In this document: positions 26,693 to 36,810 of the stretch, piece after piece
Numbering within the stretch: position 1 is the stretch's first letter
Layout of the letters: the number at the start of each line of letters is the position of its first letter
Assembly (NCBI GenBank): GCA_003574895.1
Contig: PJFB01000011.1
Coordinates: 62,001 to 126,000, forward strand
Direction of reading: 5' to 3'
From: Geobacter sp.
Lineage (GTDB): Bacteria; Desulfobacterota; Desulfuromonadia; Geobacterales; Pseudopelobacteraceae
DNA: 64,000 nt
The notes under the pieces: model-generated
Told to the model about the DNA's origin: nothing
Databases searched by the model: none
The model's input: the letters and a program-made list of their open reading frames with translations, nothing else
Made by a program: the position numbers and the translations under genes

Positions 26693-29341
26693 ATGCTTAA
26701 AAAATATTTGGTTTTATTTTTGGTTATGATCATTTGTTCCGCATGCACATCTAAAACAAAAGAAGAATTGTGTTCCGAAGGGGTCAAACAGTTGAAGGCA
26801 TCTAACGCCAGTGGGGCTGTGGTGCTGTTCAAGAATGCTCTTGAAAAAGATGAAAATTATAGCGAAGCACGATTTCAGTTAGCTAAAGCCTTTGTGATGC
26901 TTGGGAAAAATGAGCAGGCCGAGAAAGAGCTGATTAAGGTTATTAAGCAGAACCCACTCCGAGATGAGGTTGCAATTGAATTGGCTAGTCTCTACAATTC
27001 AATGAAGAAGACAGATGAGGCGTTCAAGCTGGGTGAACAATATCTCGACAAACACCCTAACAGTGTTGAGGGGCTGGAAATACTCGGGGTATCCTGTGCG
27101 ATAAACAAGCGATATGAAGATGCTGAGGCCTATCTTCTGCAAGCTCTAAAAGCGGATCCCTCCCGTTCGAAAACAAAAATAGAACTGGCTTCGGTATATG
27201 CTAGCTCTGGCAATGAACAGAAAGCTAAAAGCTCTTTGGAAGATGCCATAAAAACTGATCCCAAGAATATCAGAGCATACTACATGCTTGCGGCATTGGA
27301 AAAAGGTATGGGTAATGCTGATAGGGCATTGGAAATTTATCAAACAATATCATCAATTAATCAGGCAGATACCCTGGCGGCATATAAGTCCGGGCTCATT
27401 TATATTGATAAAAATGATCTGGTCAAGGCCGAAAAGATTGCTGACGATTTAGTTAAAAATTACCCCAAAAAAGCCGATGGCCATAGATTGAAAGGTTTGG
27501 TGTATTACCACAAGAAAAACTATGTTGATGCAATGAGTTCCTTGCAAAATTCTATAAAAATAGCTCCCACCCTCGAAGGATACTATTTTCTCGGACTCTG
27601 CTACTATAATCAAGGTGAATTAGAAACTGCGCTGAGCCAGTTCCGCAAGATACTCGATAACGTTCCTACTTCTCGCCAAGCTCGCCTTATGACTGCTACG
27701 ATCCTTCTTTCCCAAAAACGTGTCGATGATGCGATTACTGAAATCAAAAAGGTGTTGCAAAATGATGACAAGGACGCAATTGCCCATAATATGCTTGGAA
27801 ATGCCTATATGGCCAAGGGGATGTTTGAAGATGGCATGCATGAATTGAATCAGGCCACCAAGATTGATCCTAAGTCAGTGGATGCCTATCTGAAAAAGGG
27901 GTATTTCTACTTCAGCCGGGGTAAAAATGCCGAGGGTGAAACCGAACTGGTCACTGCCGTACAGGCAGCGCCTGACGTTCTCAACAGTCGTCTTCTTCTG
28001 GCATCTTATTACATGCGGAAAGGGAATAGTTCCAAGGCGCTGTCAGTACTCAAATCCGGCTTAAGTGGTAAAAAGAGTGATGCCCCTTTGTATAACGCTA
28101 TGGCTGCTGTCCTGTTTTCTGAAAACAAACAAGATGAAGGGTTGAAATGCATACAAAAAGCCAAGGAAGTCGATCCGGTTTTTCCCGCGTCCTATCAAAA
28201 TCTCGCCACTTATTATGCCGCTTCAGGAAATTACGACAAGGCAATCGACGAGCAGCTTTCTTTGTTAAAAAATGATCCTAAAAATTTACAAGCGATGTTG
28301 GGATTGGCGGCACTTTACGAAATTAAAGGCAATGATCACGATGCCCAGGAATATTATCAGAAGGCAGTAGATACCAAGATTCCGGCGGCTTACCTGGCTC
28401 AAGCTGGTTATTATATGAAAAGGAAAGATTCCGGTCAGGCGCTTAAAGTTCTTGACGAAGCCATCAAGAACGATTCCCGCAATACGGCGGCATTGGAAAT
28501 GAAAGGGCGCATACTCGTCTCGCAGAATAAGTTCAAGGACGCAATCAGGGTATTTGAAGAGCTTGATCTTCAAATACCCGATGTAGCAACGGCTCTGAAG
28601 ATCAATACCTATGTTGCAATGAAGGATATACCCAAGGCCCAGGAACAGGCCAGATTGATAATCGCCAAATATCCACGCTCTGCAAGAGGGTACATGGTTC
28701 TGGCTTCGATTTTTGAAAGCCAGAAAGATATAGTGGGCGCAATCAAAGAAACCAAGAACGGTTTAAAGGTTGATGGCAATAATCTTCAAGCGCTCCTCTA
28801 TCTGGGAAAACTTTTTGAGGCGAGTAAAGAATATGGCCAAGCCAAGTCTGCGTATGACGAGGCGTGCCGAATAAAACCGGATTATGCGCCTGCCATTTTT
28901 GCCCAAGGCGCGCTACTGGATATGTCCGGTAAGAAGAAAGAGGCGGCGGTTAAATACAGAGAAGTTCTGGCTAAGTCCAACAAGTTCGTGCCTGCCATGA
29001 ACAACCTTGCCTATCTCTGTGCCGATGGCTACGGCAACCGTGAAGAGGCTCTGCGACTAGCGATCACAGCTTTCAAGCTGGATCCAGGTAATGCTGGCGT
29101 TATGGATACACTGGGATATGCCCTGCTGAAGAACAATCGTAAGGTGGAAGCAAAACAAGTCCTCGAAAAAGCAGCTGGCATGCTTCCCAATAACCCGACC
29201 GTTGTCTATCATTTGGCACTTGCCTATAAGGAATCCGGAGACAAACCCAACGCGATCAGAACGGTACAAAAGTGCCTCGCCCTTGGTAATTTCCCCGATT
29301 CTAACGCAGCTCAGGCTCTGTTGTCTCAGTTGAAGAAATGA
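26693..29341 (+). CDS. prsT: XrtA/PEP-CTERM system TPR-repeat lipoprotein PrsT
   Basis: The 882-residue protein begins with a lipoprotein signal peptide (YLVLFLVMIICSAC; lipobox Cys ~18). The rest is almost entirely tetratricopeptide repeats (for example EARFQLAKAFVMLGK, AYYMLAALEKGMGNADRAL, AHNMLGNAYMAKGMF), over twenty in all. This is the layout and length of PrsT, a marker of exosortase-A exopolysaccharide loci. It is membrane-anchored on the periplasmic side and probably scaffolds polysaccharide assembly or protein sorting. It is the first gene of the long plus-strand locus, 18 bases before the sugar transferase gene. Confidence 0.95.
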   Translation: MLKKYLVLFLVMIICSACTSKTKEELCSEGVKQLKASNASGAVVLFKNALEKDENYSEARFQLAKAFVMLGKNEQAEKELIKVIKQNPLRDEVAIELASLYNSMKKTDEAFKLGEQYLDKHPNSVEGLEILGVSCAINKRYEDAEAYLLQALKADPSRSKTKIELASVYASSGNEQKAKSSLEDAIKTDPKNIRAYYMLAALEKGMGNADRALEIYQTISSINQADTLAAYKSGLIYIDKNDLVKAEKIADDLVKNYPKKADGHRLKGLVYYHKKNYVDAMSSLQNSIKIAPTLEGYYFLGLCYYNQGELETALSQFRKILDNVPTSRQARLMTATILLSQKRVDDAITEIKKVLQNDDKDAIAHNMLGNAYMAKGMFEDGMHELNQATKIDPKSVDAYLKKGYFYFSRGKNAEGETELVTAVQAAPDVLNSRLLLASYYMRKGNSSKALSVLKSGLSGKKSDAPLYNAMAAVLFSENKQDEGLKCIQKAKEVDPVFPASYQNLATYYAASGNYDKAIDEQLSLLKNDPKNLQAMLGLAALYEIKGNDHDAQEYYQKAVDTKIPAAYLAQAGYYMKRKDSGQALKVLDEAIKNDSRNTAALEMKGRILVSQNKFKDAIRVFEELDLQIPDVATALKINTYVAMKDIPKAQEQARLIIAKYPRSARGYMVLASIFESQKDIVGAIKETKNGLKVDGNNLQALLYLGKLFEASKEYGQAKSAYDEACRIKPDYAPAIFAQGALLDMSGKKKEAAVKYREVLAKSNKFVPAMNNLAYLCADGYGNREEALRLAITAFKLDPGNAGVMDTLGYALLKNNRKVEAKQVLEKAAGMLPNNPTVVYHLALAYKESGDKPNAIRTVQKCLALGNFPDSNAAQALLSQLKK

Positions 29342-29359
29342 TGGAGTAACCAATATTTT

Positions 29360-30748
29360 ATGCTGATTAGGCTCGCCTTGCTCATATTGATCGATGCCGT
29401 ACTGGCAGTCACGGCCCTTTATTCTGCCATGCTGGTAAGGCTCGGTGAATCCGAAGTAGAAGAGATTTTACATAATGTGCAAGCATTGTATACCACGGTC
29501 GTTTTTGTTGTTGTCATTCTGTTCTCATCCAATCTTATGGAGGTATATGATTTAGATAAGAACACAAGAAAACGTGAGATTATTATTAACGTTCTTTTTG
29601 GAATGACAACCTCGTTCTTTCTGTTGTCGCTGGTGTATTACGTGAACCCTGGCGTAATACTGGGTCGAGGGGTCTTGATCATAACGCTGGGCATTTATGC
29701 TATCCTCCAGACATGCTGGCATGTGCTCTACCTGATAAGCCATACCGATCAGCGTTTTTCCAGGCGGGTTTTGGTGCTTGGCACCGGTCAGCATGCCGCA
29801 CAGATTGGCGACTTGGCGGCTTCCAATAATCGGAATTTTTCTCTTGCCGGTTATGCCTCTTGTAACAGTTCTGGGGTGAATGACAATGAGCGAGTCAACC
29901 TCTCGGTCCCCCAGGATTTGGTCGTTGGAAATGCCGATGACTTGATGGGGGCTACAATCCAGGCAAACGCCGACACTATTGTTGTCGCGCTCTCTGAAAG
30001 AAGGGGAGTTTTCCCTTTGAGGGATGTCCTTATGTGCAAAATGAACGGGATAAATGTCATGGACGCCCCTACTTTTTACGAACTCGTTCAAGGCAAGTTG
30101 ATGCTGGAATCCATAACCCCTAGTTGGATAATCTTTTCCACTGGCTTTCGCAGAACTAATGTTTTCAGTGTCTGCAAACGTGGTATAGATATTTTTCTGG
30201 CTGTGGTGGGACTTCTTTTGACGTTGCCTTTTTTCCCTATTATTGCTTTTGCCATTAAATTGGATTCTCGTGGTCCTGTCTTTTTCAAGCAATTGCGTGT
30301 CGGTAATAAGGAAAAAAACTTTATGCTCTATAAGTTCAGGACCATGCGCCAGGATGCCGAGGCTGATACCGGAGCGATCTGGTCAAGTAAAGATGATCCG
30401 CGCATTACCAAGCTGGGGAAATTTCTCAGGAATTCCCGTATCGACGAACTGCCCCAACTCTATAATGTGTTGATAGGCAACATGAGTTTTGTAGGCCCTC
30501 GCCCGGAACGTCCCGAATTTGTTGAAAAGCTGAAACAGGTCATACCCTACTATTCAAAACGTCACTTTATCAAGCCGGGCCTTACCGGATGGGCTCAGGT
30601 CAGATATTCCTATGGCTCGTCGGTTGAAGATGCCATAGAAAAATTGCGCTATGATCTCTACTACATAAAAAATATCTGCCCGTCTTTGGATACGCTGATC
30701 TTTTTTGAAACCATTAAAGTGGTCCTGTTTGGGCGGGGTGGCAGGTGA
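29360..30748 (+). CDS. Priming sugar-phosphate transferase (XrtA-system EpsB-type)
   Basis: This 462-residue polyprenyl-phosphate glycosyl-1-phosphate transferase starts the exopolysaccharide repeat on the lipid carrier. The N-terminal half has four membrane helices and a Rossmann-like CoA-binding-type domain (VLVLGTGQHAAQIGDL). A fifth helix (FLAVVGLLLTLPFFPIIAF) leads into the catalytic domain with the signature blocks SRGPVFFKQLRVG, YKFRTMRQDAE, LRNSRIDELPQLYNV and GNMSFVGPRPERP. The layout matches the PEP-CTERM-associated subfamily. It follows prsT closely. Confidence 0.95.
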   Translation: MLIRLALLILIDAVLAVTALYSAMLVRLGESEVEEILHNVQALYTTVVFVVVILFSSNLMEVYDLDKNTRKREIIINVLFGMTTSFFLLSLVYYVNPGVILGRGVLIITLGIYAILQTCWHVLYLISHTDQRFSRRVLVLGTGQHAAQIGDLAASNNRNFSLAGYASCNSSGVNDNERVNLSVPQDLVVGNADDLMGATIQANADTIVVALSERRGVFPLRDVLMCKMNGINVMDAPTFYELVQGKLMLESITPSWIIFSTGFRRTNVFSVCKRGIDIFLAVVGLLLTLPFFPIIAFAIKLDSRGPVFFKQLRVGNKEKNFMLYKFRTMRQDAEADTGAIWSSKDDPRITKLGKFLRNSRIDELPQLYNVLIGNMSFVGPRPERPEFVEKLKQVIPYYSKRHFIKPGLTGWAQVRYSYGSSVEDAIEKLRYDLYYIKNICPSLDTLIFFETIKVVLFGRGGR

Positions 30749-30818
30749 TCAGAGGGTAGAAGATATAGGACAGACTGAACGCTCGTCACCGACCGCTGCA
30801 TTTCAAGGAGAAACAATC

Positions 30819-31628
30819 GTGAAGAACATGCAACTCATAATCTGTATACTCTGCATATTGCTGATGTTACCACTAACTTCCTTTGCAGGTGACTATGTTA
30901 TCGGTGAAGGTGATAGCCTCGATATAGCTGTCTGGGGTGTTAAGGAACTGACTTTTCCGGTTAAGGTGCGTCCAGACGGGAAAATCACTGTTCCTGGACT
31001 GGGTGATGTCCAAGCCAGCGGTTTGACCCCTAAGGAGATGCAGTCGTCACTGGGTACAAAACTGAAGGAACTGGTCAAGAATCCTATTGTTACAGTCAGT
31101 GTCACTGGAATCACCAACAGTAAGGTTTATATATTCGGAGGAGGTGTGAAATCCGGTGTATTTGATCTCCTGCAGCGTACTACGCTTTTGCAATTACTTT
31201 GCGTTCTTAGCGATGTTAAATCGGCAGACCTGAAAAAGGCCTATTTACTCAGAAATGGAAAAAAGGTCAAGGAAGATTTCTATAACCTGTTCATTGGTGG
31301 TGATACCAAGGACGATATTACCCTGGAAACCAACGATTCGATCTTTATCCCAACATTGTTGGATAAGAGCGTTTATGTCTTGGGAGCTGTTGTCAATCCC
31401 AAGGCTATAGAATACCGGGAAGGGATGAGGGTCATGGAGGCCATCCTCGAAGCCGGGGGATTTACCAAGTTTGCAAGCCAAAACGATACCTACGTGCGCC
31501 GTAAACAGGGTAATACCGAAGAGTCATTGCCGGTCAAGGCCAAAGAGATAATCAATGACGGGAATATGAGCCAGAATCTGATGTTAAAGCCTGGTGACTA
31601 TATTATTGTAAAAGAAAGTATTTTCTAA
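30819..31628 (+). CDS. XrtA-system exopolysaccharide export protein
   Basis: I chose the GTG at 30819, 8 bases after AAGGAG. The 269-residue product has a signal peptide (IICILCILLMLPLTSFA), an N-terminal polysaccharide export domain (YVIGEGDSLDIAVWGVKELT ... RPDGKITVPGLGDVQASG) and SLBB-type ligand-binding repeats in the C-terminal half (VYVLGAVVNPKAIEYREGM). It would form the outer-membrane or periplasmic export channel with the chain-length protein downstream. No lipobox Cys is seen, unlike classical Wza. Confidence 0.93.
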   Translation: MKNMQLIICILCILLMLPLTSFAGDYVIGEGDSLDIAVWGVKELTFPVKVRPDGKITVPGLGDVQASGLTPKEMQSSLGTKLKELVKNPIVTVSVTGITNSKVYIFGGGVKSGVFDLLQRTTLLQLLCVLSDVKSADLKKAYLLRNGKKVKEDFYNLFIGGDTKDDITLETNDSIFIPTLLDKSVYVLGAVVNPKAIEYREGMRVMEAILEAGGFTKFASQNDTYVRRKQGNTEESLPVKAKEIINDGNMSQNLMLKPGDYIIVKESIF

Positions 31629-31670
31629 TTTATGTATAGGGTGTTTGAAAAACAGAGCATGGAGAAATAG

Positions 31671-33137
31671 ATGGCTGACAATGAAATGGATTTTAAAAGA
31701 TACCTGAATCTGATCAAAAAGAACAAAAAACTTTTTATTGTCTCTGCATTGGTAATCATGACGGCCATAACGATTGTCTGCTATTTGCTGCCCAATAAGT
31801 ATGAAGCCAAGAGTACTGTATTTATTGAAAGAAGTGTCATTGCGGATCTGGTAAAAGGGCTTGCGGTTACTCCGACCGTAGAAGATAAGATCAAGGCACT
31901 AACCTATGCGATAAACAGCAGAACCCTGATAATGAAGGTAATTGACGAACTGGATTTTAATATTAAGGGCAGCAGCAGTGCAGAAACAGAGAAACTAGTG
32001 AATGACCTGCAAGCCAATACCCAAATAAATATAAAGGACAAGGAAGGCCTGTTCATTATTTCTTTTGTCGGCAGAAATCCCAAACAGGCGCGTGACTATG
32101 TCAACACCCTGGTAAGGCGCTATATCGAGGAAAACACATCCAGCAAAAGGGAAGAGTCTTACGGTGCGACCAAATTCATATCCGAACAGTTGAACACTTT
32201 CCGTGACAAGCTGGAGAAAGCTGAAGATGCCGTCAATGAGTTCAAGCGTGGTAACGGTTCCATTGCCGCCATGGATACTGGGGTTCTGCTCAAGGACATC
32301 AATGATGCTCAGCAGCGGGTCGATGACCTGAAGATAAAACAGGCTCAATTGGAAACTGCGCTGGTTGCTGCAAACAGGCCAAATAGTGAAGTTCAGTCGA
32401 ACCTGCCGCAATTACAGAAGAAGTTGCAGGAACTCCAGCTCCAGTATACCGACAGTTATCCGGAAATAATCAAGACAAAGGACGAAATCCAGGCCTTGGA
32501 GCAACAGATGAAGAAAGGGCGGGGCAGCAGCAAACCGGTTAACTCCCCGGAAAAGGACAGGATTGCCTCGGAGCTGCGGGCACTTCGTCAGGCCGAGACC
32601 AATCTTCTTGGTATAATTGCCACAAACCGCGGGCTGCTGAGAAGCATCCCTGCTGCCAGGGCTGAGCTTGAAAATCTGGAACGGGAGAAGGACTCCCAGA
32701 AAACACTCTACGACCAGCTGGTGGCCCGTGAGGGGCAGTCGGAGATGTCAAAGCAGATGGAAGTTCAGGATAAATCCACCGTCTTCAGGATAGTTGATCC
32801 GGCAGTTATGCCGATCAAGCCTGTCAGCCCCAACAGAATGAGACTCTTGATGATGGGCATCCTCGCCGGGATCGGCGGCGGTTTTGGACTTGTACTGCTG
32901 AAGGACCAGATGGACCATTCGGTAAAGAATATCGACATGGTCAAATCATTCGGCCTCCCGCTTCTTGCTGTAATACCTCACATGGTCGATCCTGAACAGG
33001 AGGCTTTGCAAGCCAGGTGGAATCGCAGGTTGTATGTACTTTCAGGCATATATTTTTCTTTCATAGTTGCCATACTGATGCTGGAACTCCTGAACATAAC
33101 AATAATTTCCGATCATATCGGGAAAATATACCGCTAA
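31671..33137 (+). CDS. XrtA-system polysaccharide chain-length determinant
   Basis: The 488-residue inner-membrane protein has a Wzz domain: an N-terminal helix (LFIVSALVIMTAITIVCYLL), a periplasmic NKYEAKSTVFIE strand, a long coiled-coil region (~150-360; EQLNTFRDKLEKAEDAVNEF) and a second helix near 390-410 preceded by the proline-rich DPAVMPIKPVSPNR motif. A further hydrophobic stretch near the C-terminus is present. No kinase domain is attached; that is the next gene. It controls length of the exported polymer. Confidence 0.93.
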   Translation: MADNEMDFKRYLNLIKKNKKLFIVSALVIMTAITIVCYLLPNKYEAKSTVFIERSVIADLVKGLAVTPTVEDKIKALTYAINSRTLIMKVIDELDFNIKGSSSAETEKLVNDLQANTQINIKDKEGLFIISFVGRNPKQARDYVNTLVRRYIEENTSSKREESYGATKFISEQLNTFRDKLEKAEDAVNEFKRGNGSIAAMDTGVLLKDINDAQQRVDDLKIKQAQLETALVAANRPNSEVQSNLPQLQKKLQELQLQYTDSYPEIIKTKDEIQALEQQMKKGRGSSKPVNSPEKDRIASELRALRQAETNLLGIIATNRGLLRSIPAARAELENLEREKDSQKTLYDQLVAREGQSEMSKQMEVQDKSTVFRIVDPAVMPIKPVSPNRMRLLMMGILAGIGGGFGLVLLKDQMDHSVKNIDMVKSFGLPLLAVIPHMVDPEQEALQARWNRRLYVLSGIYFSFIVAILMLELLNITIISDHIGKIYR

Positions 33138-33178
33138 ACCGTCATAGCAAGCATCCCGCATTCGGACAAGGTGAACCA

Positions 33179-34030
33179 ATGAGCAGAATAGAAAAGGCTC
33201 TGGAAAAGGCCGCACAATTACGAAATACAACGACAACAGTTGTCGAGCAGATTACAAATTATCCGGAAAATTCGAACTACTCCTCCCAGACAGTTTCCAG
33301 GACATTGGATATCAAGCCGTCAAGCCGGCTGCTGACTACGATTATAGATCCGCATTCGCCGGTCTCGGAGCAGTATCGCAAGCTCAAGACGCACTTGGTC
33401 AAGCTGACCCAAAAGGACGGGTTCCAAAACATACTCATGGTTACCAGTACGGTGTCACGGGAGGGGAAAAGCATTACCGCACTCAACCTGGCTATATCAT
33501 TAGCACAGGAATTCGATCACACGGTGCTGCTTGTTGATGCCGATCTGCGCAGACCGTCAATTCATCAGTACCTGGAATTCGAGCCTGAGATCGGTTTGTC
33601 CGATTGCCTCCTGGATGGGATTGACATTGGTGAGGCCATTGTCAGGACCGGTATCGGCAAATTGTCTGTTATCCCAGCAGGGAAAGAGGTACCCAATCCG
33701 CTGGAACTCTTTTCCTCCAAAAAGATGCAGGATCTCGTCAAGGAGATGAAGCACCGTTACCATGACCGATATGTGATCTTCGATACCCCCCCACTGCTCC
33801 CGTTTGCAGAGACTCGTTCCCTAGGGCATTTGGTGGATGGCATCGTGTTCGTTGTCAAGGAGGGAGAGGCTTCCCAAGCTGATATTCGTGAAGCGATTGA
33901 TGCTGTAAAAGGGTGCAGAATTCTTGGGGTGGTTTTAAATGAATCTTCAGACAGCGTTGACGACAACCGTTACGGTGAATATTCCTATTATATGAACTAT
34001 GCCAAGGACAAGGCGGCTGCATCTTCCTGA
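33179..34030 (+). CDS. XrtA-associated tyrosine autokinase (CpsD/Wze type)
   Basis: I chose the ATG at 33179 (MSRIEKALEKAAQLRN), which matches the family opening; an earlier in-frame start lies inside the upstream gene. The 283-residue BY-kinase has a Walker A loop (TSTVSREGKSITALN), Walker A' (VLLVDADLRRP) and Walker B (YVIFDTPPLLPF). The tail has tyrosines (NRYGEYSYYMNYAK) that would be phosphorylated. Phosphorylation of this cluster gates polymer export together with the chain-length protein. Confidence 0.94.
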   Translation: MSRIEKALEKAAQLRNTTTTVVEQITNYPENSNYSSQTVSRTLDIKPSSRLLTTIIDPHSPVSEQYRKLKTHLVKLTQKDGFQNILMVTSTVSREGKSITALNLAISLAQEFDHTVLLVDADLRRPSIHQYLEFEPEIGLSDCLLDGIDIGEAIVRTGIGKLSVIPAGKEVPNPLELFSSKKMQDLVKEMKHRYHDRYVIFDTPPLLPFAETRSLGHLVDGIVFVVKEGEASQADIREAIDAVKGCRILGVVLNESSDSVDDNRYGEYSYYMNYAKDKAAASS

Positions 34031-34071
34031 AGTGACATGTTGGCAGGCAGAACTAAAGGACAAATATCAGA

Positions 34072-35241
34072 ATGTATCTTTCTTTTTTTAATCTGAAACA
34101 CAAGCCGTTTGATCTGGTGCCCAATCCAGACTTCATGTTTCTCAGCAAGACCCACAAAAAGGCCATGGTTTACCTTGATCATGGCATCCGGGAGCGTGCT
34201 GGCTTCATTCTGCTCACCGGTGAAGTTGGTTCGGGAAAAACAACCATCATTAGGGAGTTGATTGCCCGCCACCTTGATAATGCGGTGCTGGCAAAGGTAT
34301 TCAACACGAATGTCAGTTCCGAGCAACTTATTGCTATGATCAATGATGATTTTGATCTGCCGATCCAGGGAAAGGACAAGATAGCTCTACTGCGAGACCT
34401 GAACAATTTCCTCGTAGAGCAGTATGCCAAAGGCAATCGTCCCCTGATCATAATTGACGAGGCGCAGAATCTCACCCTGGAAACACTCGAAGAGATTCGT
34501 ATGTTGTCGAACCTGGAAACATCCGACTCCAAGCTGATGCAGATTATCCTGGTAGGTCAGCCGGAATTGAGAGACTTGCTGGCAAAACCAGAACTGCGCC
34601 AGCTCCGCCAGAGGATCAGCATCCAGTGCCACCTGCAGCCGCTTGACCGCCAGGAGATTGAAGAATACATCCTGCACCGTCTGCAGGTAGCCGGAAATCG
34701 CGAGGCCCTCCGTTTCGAACCAGAAGCCATTGACGTCATCTACAAATACAGCTGCGGGATTCCCAGGCTGATAAACATCATCTGCGATTTTCTCCTGTTA
34801 TCGGCCTTTGCTGAAGAATTGCACGACATCAGCAAGGAGATGATCTGCGATATTGTCGGTGATCTGGATTTCAACCAGCACTTTTGGGCCGCAGAAGAGG
34901 CATGGCTTTTCCCGGGGAAAAAAGAAGTTACGGGCGCTGTCGATGTTCCCATTACGGATGTGGGAAACAGGATGGAAATCCTGCTGGAAAACATGTGCCG
35001 GCGTCTGGAACAGTTTGAAAAGGAATCGCTCTCGACAACACAGGCGGCTCTTAGTGCCTTCAGTGAACGTATGGATCAGATGCAGAACAACTTTTCATAT
35101 CACCTTAACAAGACTAACTCTGCTGTGGCCGAATTAAGCAAAAAAATCGAAGTTCCTCCGCGTGATGATATAAAGCCAGCTGCTCCGCTTGAAAGTGCAA
35201 ATATGCCAAAACCGGGCTTGATTCATCGGATTTTTGGTTGA
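34072..35241 (+). CDS. XrtA/PEP-CTERM-associated AAA ATPase
   Basis: The 389-residue protein starts MYLSFFNLKHKPFDLVPNP, the typical opening of the ExeA/GspA-like ATPases of PEP-CTERM loci. It has Walker A (LTGEVGSGKTTIIREL), Walker B (LIIIDEAQNLTLETLEEIR), a sensor (IILVGQPELRDLL) and an arginine-finger region (LRQRISIQCHLQPL). The C-terminal third (~290-389) is a low-complexity coil (NRMEILLENMCRRLEQFEKE). It is cytosolic or membrane-associated; its exact role in the system is not established. Confidence 0.94.
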   Translation: MYLSFFNLKHKPFDLVPNPDFMFLSKTHKKAMVYLDHGIRERAGFILLTGEVGSGKTTIIRELIARHLDNAVLAKVFNTNVSSEQLIAMINDDFDLPIQGKDKIALLRDLNNFLVEQYAKGNRPLIIIDEAQNLTLETLEEIRMLSNLETSDSKLMQIILVGQPELRDLLAKPELRQLRQRISIQCHLQPLDRQEIEEYILHRLQVAGNREALRFEPEAIDVIYKYSCGIPRLINIICDFLLLSAFAEELHDISKEMICDIVGDLDFNQHFWAAEEAWLFPGKKEVTGAVDVPITDVGNRMEILLENMCRRLEQFEKESLSTTQAALSAFSERMDQMQNNFSYHLNKTNSAVAELSKKIEVPPRDDIKPAAPLESANMPKPGLIHRIFG

Positions 35242-35310
35242 ACCGCAAAAGTAAATCCTGAAAGCCTGCTAGCAGAGATTTTGATTTATGAAAACAGGAA
35301 CCACGGCCAT

Positions 35311-36564
35311 ATGAGATTACCCGAGAAAAAATTAGCTTTTGGCCTGATCGCAGCAGCGCTGCTGTCATTGCTGTCGCTGGCTCCTGAAACTATCCTGGCG
35401 GCCGATTTTCGCCTGACACCCTCGCTTAAAGTGAGCGAAGAGTACACTGACAACGTTTTCGAGCGAAACCTTAACAGGAAGTCCGATTACATTACCAGAG
35501 CACTACCGGGACTGGTCATGGCATACAAGGCTCCCTTGTGGGACTGGGATCTGGGTTATAACTTTGATTACCGCTACTACGCCAAGGGCAGCAGGAAAAA
35601 TGACAATACCCACGAAATAAACGCCAAAGGGCATTTGAAGATTGTGGATGAGGTGCTATTTCTCGATGTGAGTGACGTCTATAAGCGGGTCTCCCTGGAC
35701 GTGACCCGTGATACTACCCATGAAAGCCTGTTCGTGAATCAGACTGACCAGAACATCGGTACAGTATCGCCTTATCTGGTTCTGCGTCCCAGCACCCGTA
35801 TGACTATCAAGACCGGTTATCGCTATATCAACACTTGGTATAAGGATCCCGCAGCCATCAGCAAGCAGGACCATGTTGGATTTATTGACAACTCATATGA
35901 GATGTCGCCCAAGTTCTTCCTGACAGCCGGCTATACTTTTACCAGGGAGGATGCTGCAAACAGCATCCTCTACCGTCATGAGACATACCTGGGACCGCGC
36001 TACGAATATGCCGACAAGTCTTTCATCTTTGCCCAGGGGGGCGCCATAGTCAGTGTCTATGACGACATTCGCGGGGAAACCGTAAACCCGTCCTGGAGCG
36101 CGGGTATCACCCATACCTTTGACACCATGACAGCCAACCTTTCCACAAGTGTAAAATCTTCCGACGACCCACGCGGGGTATCTACCCTGGAGACGGCATA
36201 CAGCGTCTCCCTTGTAAAGAACCTGCAACGCGGCACTGTGACTCTGCAGGGATCATACAGTGAATTTTCCGATGCAATTGCCAATATCCTGAAAAACAAA
36301 CGCTACTCGGGCGGGTTTACGAGCCAGTTTGAAATCCTTCAGGATCTGCGAGGCACACTTGGCCTTACCTACGAGTACTATACCGATGAACGTTTAGCAG
36401 CCTATACCCGAAAATATTTCGTGGACAGCGGCCTCACCTGGTCGGTCGGCAAGGATATCTCCCTTGGTCTTAGCTACCGCTATATCGATTATTCGTCACC
36501 AAAAATCGTAACGGACAACTATCGTGTGAATCGGGTGATTTTGGAGGCTAAAAAGAGCTTTTAG
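35311..36564 (+). CDS. XrtA-system outer-membrane beta-barrel protein
   Basis: I prefer the ATG at 35311 (MRLPEKKLAFGLIAA), preceded by AGGAA; TTG 35281 is an alternative. The 417-residue protein has a signal peptide cut near ILAADFRL and then many alternating amphipathic strands rich in aromatic residues (WDWDLGYNFDYRYY, FFLTAGYTFTRED, ISLGLSYRYIDYS) and ends with a terminal Phe (LEAKKSF), the outer-membrane insertion signal. It is probably the outer-membrane porin of the polysaccharide exporter in this locus type. Confidence 0.9.
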   Translation: MRLPEKKLAFGLIAAALLSLLSLAPETILAADFRLTPSLKVSEEYTDNVFERNLNRKSDYITRALPGLVMAYKAPLWDWDLGYNFDYRYYAKGSRKNDNTHEINAKGHLKIVDEVLFLDVSDVYKRVSLDVTRDTTHESLFVNQTDQNIGTVSPYLVLRPSTRMTIKTGYRYINTWYKDPAAISKQDHVGFIDNSYEMSPKFFLTAGYTFTREDAANSILYRHETYLGPRYEYADKSFIFAQGGAIVSVYDDIRGETVNPSWSAGITHTFDTMTANLSTSVKSSDDPRGVSTLETAYSVSLVKNLQRGTVTLQGSYSEFSDAIANILKNKRYSGGFTSQFEILQDLRGTLGLTYEYYTDERLAAYTRKYFVDSGLTWSVGKDISLGLSYRYIDYSSPKIVTDNYRVNRVILEAKKSF

Positions 36565-36810
36565 GCGGTTGCGGAGACTCGAAGTGACGAAGTCACGAAG
36601 ATGCGAGACCTCGAGATCGCGACTCCGAAGCTCCGCGACTGATTCTCGAGGTATTACTCGGGCAGAAACTTCAGGCAGATCAAAGCATGGCAACTTACGG
36701 ACAACCTTGCTGTGGAACGAAGATGCGAAGTCTCGTAGTAGCGAAGACAAAAAGATGACGTAAGCCCGCGACCCCGAGACTTTGTAATTCCGTAACTTCG
36801 AGACCGACTT
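36565..36810. repeat. Low-complexity repetitive spacer
   Basis: The ~245-base gap is built of short recurring words in both orientations: CGAAGTGACGAAGTCACGAAG, GCGAGACC, CGAGATCGCGACTCCGAAG, GATGCGAAGTCTCGTAGTAGC, CCGCGACCCCGAGAC, CGTAACTTCGAGACCG. A short frame across it (36569-36763) has no ribosome binding site and is only repeat translation. It separates the export block from the deacetylase gene. Confidence 0.7.

Noticed and set aside
36569..36763. 64-codon frame between barrel and deacetylase genes
   Set aside because: It only translates the repetitive spacer and has no ribosome binding site.
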